Shown here piece after piece: positions 60,224-64,000 of a stretch of DNA of 64,000 nt (its first letter is position 1; each line of letters begins with the position of its first letter). The translations under genes and the position numbers were made by a program. Source of the DNA: Lentzea fradiae (GTDB taxonomy: Bacteria > Actinomycetota > Actinomycetes > Mycobacteriales > Pseudonocardiaceae); assembly GCF_900100955.1 (NCBI RefSeq), contig NZ_FNCC01000004.1:372001-436000 (forward strand). Reading direction: 5' to 3'. A model generated the notes under the pieces. It searched no databases. It saw only the letters and a list, made by a program, of their open reading frames with translations, and was not told where the DNA came from.

Positions 60224-61015
60224 TCAGGCCGGGTTCTCCGCGACGGCGAGGTAGTCCGTGTAGATCTGCGGCGAGCCCGAGAACGAGGCCAGCTGCTTCC
60301 ACTCTTCGTACATCTGCTTGGTGTCGCGGTGGGCCGCCGCGAACTCCGCGGCCTCGCCGGTGGCGATGTCGGGCTCGGGGTAGAAGACGTCCAGCGCTTC
60401 GAGGCTCGCGATCTCCATCATCATCACGTACTGGTCGAGACGGTTGCCCCGCTCACCCTTGAGCACGTGGAAGCGCCAGTCCGGGTAGTCGTCGATCCGG
60501 TGGTGGTTCTCGGCGATGAAGCGGTCGAACATCTCCTCGGTCACCCCGGAACGCAACGCCAGGTTGTGGATCCCGATGACCCTGGCCACGGGCTCCTCCC
60601 CGGGACGGTCGCGGTACCGAGGTCCGGGCGTGACCGTGCTGCGGGGGTTGTCGGCCAGCAGCCGGTAGTCGGTGAACAACGTGGGCAGCTCAGCGAACGT
60701 ACCCAGCCGCCGCCATCGTGCCAGCACGTCCTCCGCTTCGGGATGTTGTGCCCAGAACTGCCGGGCCAGCTCGGTCTGCTCACCCCGCGCCGTGACGTAA
60801 CGGTCGCGCTGCTCAGCGCTCTCGATCTCGAACAACATCAGGTACTGCCCGGTCCGTTCCCCGCGCAACCCGCGCAGCAGAGTCCACCGCCACCCCGGGT
60901 ACAGGGGCAGATGAACACCTTCGGCACGCACGAACGTCTCGAACTCCTCCGGCGTGACACCGGCCTCCGTGTCGATGGCGATGTAGTGGAAGGTGAACAC
61001 CGATGAGCGTCCCAA
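60224..61015 (-). CDS. Tandem dimeric alpha/beta-barrel (EthD/NIPSNAP-like) protein
   Basis: A 263-residue protein made of two similar ~130-residue halves: YPGWRWTLLRGLRGERTGQY followed by LMLFEIES in the first aligns with YPDWRFHVLKGERGNRLDQY followed by VMMMEIAS in the second, each ending in a TDY strand (LFTDYRLLADN; IYTDYLAVAEN). The fold resembles ferredoxin-like dimeric barrel proteins, which act as monooxygenases, cyclases or binding proteins. Start is uncertain (TTG at 61015, GTG at 61000). It is 505 bp upstream of the FAAL/ACP unit on the same strand and may or may not belong to it. Confidence 0.8.
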   Translation of the reverse strand: MGRSSVFTFHYIAIDTEAGVTPEEFETFVRAEGVHLPLYPGWRWTLLRGLRGERTGQYLMLFEIESAEQRDRYVTARGEQTELARQFWAQHPEAEDVLARWRRLGTFAELPTLFTDYRLLADNPRSTVTPGPRYRDRPGEEPVARVIGIHNLALRSGVTEEMFDRFIAENHHRIDDYPDWRFHVLKGERGNRLDQYVMMMEIASLEALDVFYPEPDIATGEAAEFAAAHRDTKQMYEEWKQLASFSGSPQIYTDYLAVAENPA

Positions 61016-61322
61016 TTGCGTCCAATCCTCGGGCAGGCAAAGGAAACGCGCTTCCGTCGAGCACGCCTCTCCTGCACCACATCCTGCCAGCTCCGGAGAG
61101 GGGGCGTCTGAGCCCCGCGGGGGTCCGGGGCGTGCCGCCGGCTGGGGTCTGGGGGCTCGGCCCCGGAAAACGCCCGAAGGCGACCCGGTTCGCGCTGTCC
61201 GCGAACACGAATCGCCTTCGTCTTTGGTGCCCCCGGCAGGAGCACCAAAGGATGGGAACGGGGCTGACCAGCAGGTTCAGGTTGGATGCTTGGTCGTGCA
61301 GGCCAGTTTCACGTTGTAGTGG
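61016..61322. other. Non-coding region with a tRNA-3'-end-like hairpin segment
   Basis: No credible gene in 307 bp. GC-rich, repetitive 61090-61185. At 61222-61250, CTTTGGTGC and GCACCAAAG form a 9-bp stem. Within it 61225-61241 is the reverse complement of TCCTGCCGGGGGCACCA, the shape of a tRNA 3' end (T-stem, acceptor strand, CCA). No full tRNA is present, so it may be the core of an attachment site left by an integrating element, or merely a terminator hairpin. Confidence 0.4.
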
Positions 61323-61734
61323 TCAGGTAGCGCTCGCGTGTGGTGATGCGCTGCTGTTTCGGTGGTGCCACAGCACGACGTCGCGGATGACCGTCGCCTG
61401 TTGCAGTCCGAGGCGCTCAGCTTCGGCGCCGTCAACGAGGTTGATCTCGAAGACGACGTTCACGGCTTCGTGTTGCTGCTGGCGGCGGACCCGCTGCCTG
61501 GAGTCGGAAGTTGTGTTCATGCTGCTGATCCGAGCATCAGCATGTCTCAGCGCTACGCGGTCGCCCTGGTCCATGCCGCCCCACACGCCGTAGCTCTCGT
61601 CCCTCGTAAGGGCCGTGATTGCACAGGTGAGGCGGACAGGGCATAGGCGACAGATCGCTTTGCAGTCCGCTGCGGCCGCGCTTCTCGGCTCGGCGTCGAT
61701 CCAGTCGACGTCTCGGCCTGCTGAGTGTCGTCAT
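61323..61734 (-). pseudogene. WhiB-like regulator with an N-terminal frameshift
   Basis: A frame ending at 61323 contains a WhiB iron-sulphur core (CKAICRLCPVRLTC) and the family turn ESYGVWGGMDQGDR, then a longer C-terminal tail (NVVFEINLVDGAEAERLG). It has no start codon before an in-frame stop at 61731. The natural start, an ATG at 61734 coupled as ATGA to the upstream gene, is in another frame and reads MTTLSRP. Skipping one base in the next ~10 codons joins it to RDVDWIDAEPRS and the Cys core. The first Cys is only 3 residues from the second, against 14 or more in known Wbl proteins, so there is also a shortening. WhiB proteins are cluster-bearing transcription factors. Confidence 0.75.
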
Positions 61735-62462
61735 ACGGCCGGACGAAGAGGACCGCCGAGAAGGTAGTCAGCGAGATGGCGGGAGGCGGTGTTCAGCTGC
61801 GCCGCAACCTGATGGCGGCTCAAACCGCGTCGCTTGGCCGCAGTTGACCGGTCTCCGTGGTCGATGAGCACGTCGGAGACGAGGTCGGCTTCGTGGGGTG
61901 TGATGACACCGGACAGCATGGCCCCTGCGAGGACGAGGTCCGGGTGTCCGTCGGCTGTACGGACATCGAGTGCGGTGTCAGTGAGTTCCGATCGGGACAT
62001 CGCTCGCCGCTTTTCGCTGTTGCAAGCTTCGTGACCACGTCGGAAGGCTGCCCAGTAGAGCTGCCCGAAGATCTTCGGTGACCGTGCGTCGGCGACGTCG
62101 AGTGCTTGGAGGAAGCCTTCGAGGATTTCGGAGTCCAGGTCGTTGCGGTCACCGCAGAAGCGGGTGCCCAGCTTTCCCGCGATGTGCTTGAGGCCGGGCA
62201 TCATCATCGCGGCGGCGATGGTGGTCCACGGTTCGGGTGCCGCGTGTGCCCTTCGGACGAGTTCCTTCCACACGGCGTCCTTGCTCACCCAGCTCGTCTG
62301 TCGTTTGAGGAGCAGTACGCGCACACGGTCCAGAGGCAGCTCCTCGTCGGGCAGGCCGCATCCGAGTGCCGCGCAGTCGAGGGTCAGCGGCTGCGGGCCG
62401 GCGGTCATCGTGAGGAACCGTTGTTCGATCACGTCCAGGTGCGAGGGGGAGAGCGAGGTCAT
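61731..62462 (-). CDS. Sigma-like / HTH protein of unknown role, coupled to whiB
   Basis: A 243-residue cytosolic protein. The ATG at 62462 is chosen for MTSLSPSHLDVIEQRFLTM and AAAGG upstream; a longer frame upstream is antisense to the SWIM gene. Its C-terminal third, PHEADLVSDVLIDHGDRSTA, then RGLSRHQVAAQLNTASRHLA, resembles a sigma-region-4/LuxR helix-turn-helix. Middle segments (GKLGTRFCGDRNDLDSEILE, KIFGQLYWAAFRRGHEAC) are seen in genes beside WhiB genes on integrated elements of this group. The stop overlaps the whiB start as ATGA. Confidence 0.7.
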   Translation of the reverse strand: MTSLSPSHLDVIEQRFLTMTAGPQPLTLDCAALGCGLPDEELPLDRVRVLLLKRQTSWVSKDAVWKELVRRAHAAPEPWTTIAAAMMMPGLKHIAGKLGTRFCGDRNDLDSEILEGFLQALDVADARSPKIFGQLYWAAFRRGHEACNSEKRRAMSRSELTDTALDVRTADGHPDLVLAGAMLSGVITPHEADLVSDVLIDHGDRSTAAKRRGLSRHQVAAQLNTASRHLADYLLGGPLRPAV

Positions 62463-62627
62463 CGGGGCGGTGCCTTTCGGGCGGGGGACCATCTCACCGC
62501 CAAATCCACCTCCAGCGGCGTCCGGTGGCAGAGATTCACCAAACGGGTGGCGTGTCGCTGATGTTGCTCGGCGGAGGTGTGGTTGGAGTGGGAACTGCTT
62601 TTTGCGTGCCTGGCAGAATGACCAGCC

Positions 62628-64000
62628 GTGGCGGTGAGCAGGAGCACGGTGCGAAAGCTGGCTGACGAGAGGTCGTTCGAGCGAGGCGAGCGGTACTTCG
62701 CGGCCGGTCAAGTTCGGCGCGTCACGGTGGACGGGTCGACCGTGACCGCAACGGTGGACGGCACCCGGACTTATCGCGTGCGGCTCGACGTTACGCCGAA
62801 GGGCTTGCACGGGCGTTGCTCCTGCCCATACGGAGCTGACGGCGTGTTCTGCAAGCATTGCGTCGCCACTTCGCTGGCATGGCTGGAGCAAGGCGGTGAG
62901 GTGGGGGAACCGCGTGCAAGACCGTTGTCGGACAAGCGGTTGCGGTTGTTCCTGCGCGGTTGTGATCAAGAGTGGCTGATCGAGCAGCTGATGACGGCCG
63001 CGAAATCGGATCGCGTGCTGCGTGCCCGGCTCGCTGCCGCGGCCGGGCAGAAGAACGCGTTCGACGACCGGGAGATCAGAGACCGTCTGGAACGCGCTAT
63101 CGACATCCCTGATTTCGTCGATTACGGCGGGGCGTACGGCTATTTCCTGCACGTCGGTGAGGCTCTGGACGAAGTCGAACGGCTGATCGGCGCCGGGTTC
63201 GCCGATGCCGCGATCATCCTCGCCGAATATGCGCTGGAACTGCTCGAGTCCTCGGCCGAGCGGGTGGACGACTCCGACGGCGGGCTGTCCGAGGCGATCG
63301 CCCGCGTGGAAGAGATCCACCTTGCGGCGTGTGAGGCGGGCTCACCTGACCAGGTGGAGCTGGCTGAACGTCTGGTCACGCGGGCGCTGAGCACCGACTA
63401 CGAGGTGTTTCTCGACGTGCTGCCCGCCTACGAGGAAGTGCTCGGCTCAGCGGGCTTGGCACGGTACCGGGAACTCGTCGAGCATGCCTGGCAGAAACTG
63501 CCGCCGAAGAAGCCGAACGACTACAGCGCCCGCCGCTTCGTCATCACCCATCTCATGGAGAACCTGGCCGAGTCGTCAGGAGGGGCGGATGGGCTGATCG
63601 AGGTGCTGGCACGGGACTTGTCGAGCGCCTACGACATGCTCCGCATCGCCGAGCGGCTGTGCGCCGACGACCGTGACGACGAGGCGCTGACCTGGCTGGA
63701 ACGCGGCCTGGTCGACTTCGAACCTGACTTCCGCCTGCGCGATCTGGCTGCCGAGATCCACGTGCGCGCGGGTCGGCTCGACCAGGCAGGCGAGATGCTC
63801 TGGTCCAACTTCACCGACCGGCCGAGTCTGGAAACGTTCCGCGCGCTCCGCGAGGCCACCGCCGCCGAATTTCCGCTTTGGCGGGAACGCGCGCTGGCCT
63901 TCCTCGCCGACTTGCCGCCGATCAAGGGATCCTGGTCACCGGGTCGCTCGACGTTGGTGGAGATCCTGCTGGCCGACGACGAGCACGAGGCCGCCTGGCA
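62628..64000 (+). CDS. SWIM zinc-finger protein (3' partial)
   Basis: The frame opens with GTG at 62628 (a second GTG at 62634) and runs to the window end without a stop, at least 457 residues. The SWIM motif CSCPYGADGVFCKHC (CxC...CxH form) is at about residues 66-80, preceded by VRKLADERSFERGERYFAAG, the usual start of such proteins. The rest is helical, TPR-like (ALTWLERGLVDFEPDFRLRD, RAGRLDQAGEML). SWIM domains bind DNA or proteins; this type is common in actinomycetes without known role. Divergent from the sigma-like gene across 165 bp. Confidence 0.88.
   Translation, partial: MAVSRSTVRKLADERSFERGERYFAAGQVRRVTVDGSTVTATVDGTRTYRVRLDVTPKGLHGRCSCPYGADGVFCKHCVATSLAWLEQGGEVGEPRARPLSDKRLRLFLRGCDQEWLIEQLMTAAKSDRVLRARLAAAAGQKNAFDDREIRDRLERAIDIPDFVDYGGAYGYFLHVGEALDEVERLIGAGFADAAIILAEYALELLESSAERVDDSDGGLSEAIARVEEIHLAACEAGSPDQVELAERLVTRALSTDYEVFLDVLPAYEEVLGSAGLARYRELVEHAWQKLPPKKPNDYSARRFVITHLMENLAESSGGADGLIEVLARDLSSAYDMLRIAERLCADDRDDEALTWLERGLVDFEPDFRLRDLAAEIHVRAGRLDQAGEMLWSNFTDRPSLETFRALREATAAEFPLWRERALAFLADLPPIKGSWSPGRSTLVEILLADDEHEAAW

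Noticed and set aside
61090-61185. GC-rich repeats as an insertion-sequence end or REP element
   Set aside because: No matching inverted terminal repeats or transposase in the neighbourhood; looks like simple low-complexity GC-rich DNA.

Overview
The window is chromosomal DNA of a high-GC filamentous actinomycete. Third-position G/C bias, frequent GTG starts, AfsR/SARP and WhiB regulators, DasR-type operators, SAM-dependent Methyltransf_19 proteins and F420/FMN LLM oxidoreductases all fit, and the gene content feels closest to the Pseudonocardiaceae (Lentzea/Saccharothrix/Actinosynnema type). No rRNA, complete tRNA or CRISPR array was seen. It reads as a chromosome-arm accessory region: many short, often divergent transcription units, many regulators, and several broken genes.

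Layout. 1-6.0 kb: end of a GGDEF/HD-GYP protein, proline iminopeptidase, two DUF305 lipoproteins around a chitin-active LPMO with a DasR-type operator, and a flavin monooxygenase. 6-12.5 kb: AfsR-like and AraC regulators, DUF2000 protein, MFS transporter, an SRPBCC/hydrolase pair. 12.6-18.5 kb: small zinc ribbons, GNAT, then a tight operon (nucleotidyltransferase, BON, phosphoesterase, TPP enzyme, F420-type LLM enzyme, DUF6766 membrane protein) closed by a strong terminator. 18.6-23 kb: a divergent second-copy EF-Tu, a LysR/oxidoreductase pair, and RsbW-like and STAS proteins. 23-30.3 kb: two GT1 glycosyltransferases, an LCP enzyme coupled to a SigE-type sigma factor, a secreted PI-PLC/lectin protein, Vsr and a methyltransferase.

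30.3-47.5 kb is the most unusual stretch. It holds a 1019-residue helical-CHAT-TIR-beta-grasp protein translationally coupled to a 27-codon leader; an XRE/ImmA-type peptidase/MAB_1171c membrane protein/FAD enzyme operon; a GGDEF protein fused to a winged helix; an NB-ARC/TPR protein interrupted by a 14-bp tandem duplication; and a 982-residue SARP/NB-ARC/TPR regulator preceded by 11-bp-period repeats. 47.5-56.5 kb: a surface protein with a LAxTG-like sorting signal, a secreted M6-like metalloprotease, a luciferase-like/hemerythrin fusion opposite a MarR gene, and an ABC exporter with a TetR repressor. 56.6-61 kb: an acyl carrier protein, a fatty-acyl-AMP ligase and an unrecognised protein with one cysteine, near a duplicated alpha/beta-barrel protein. 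61-64 kb: a tRNA-3'-end-like segment, a frameshifted whiB-like gene, its coupled partner, and a SWIM zinc-finger protein running off the end.

The best candidates for undescribed biology are the CHAT-TIR-beta-grasp unit with its leader peptide and operator, the FAAL/ACP/single-Cys-protein cassette, and the repeat-interrupted NB-ARC gene. All functions are read from sequence by eye; no database search was possible.
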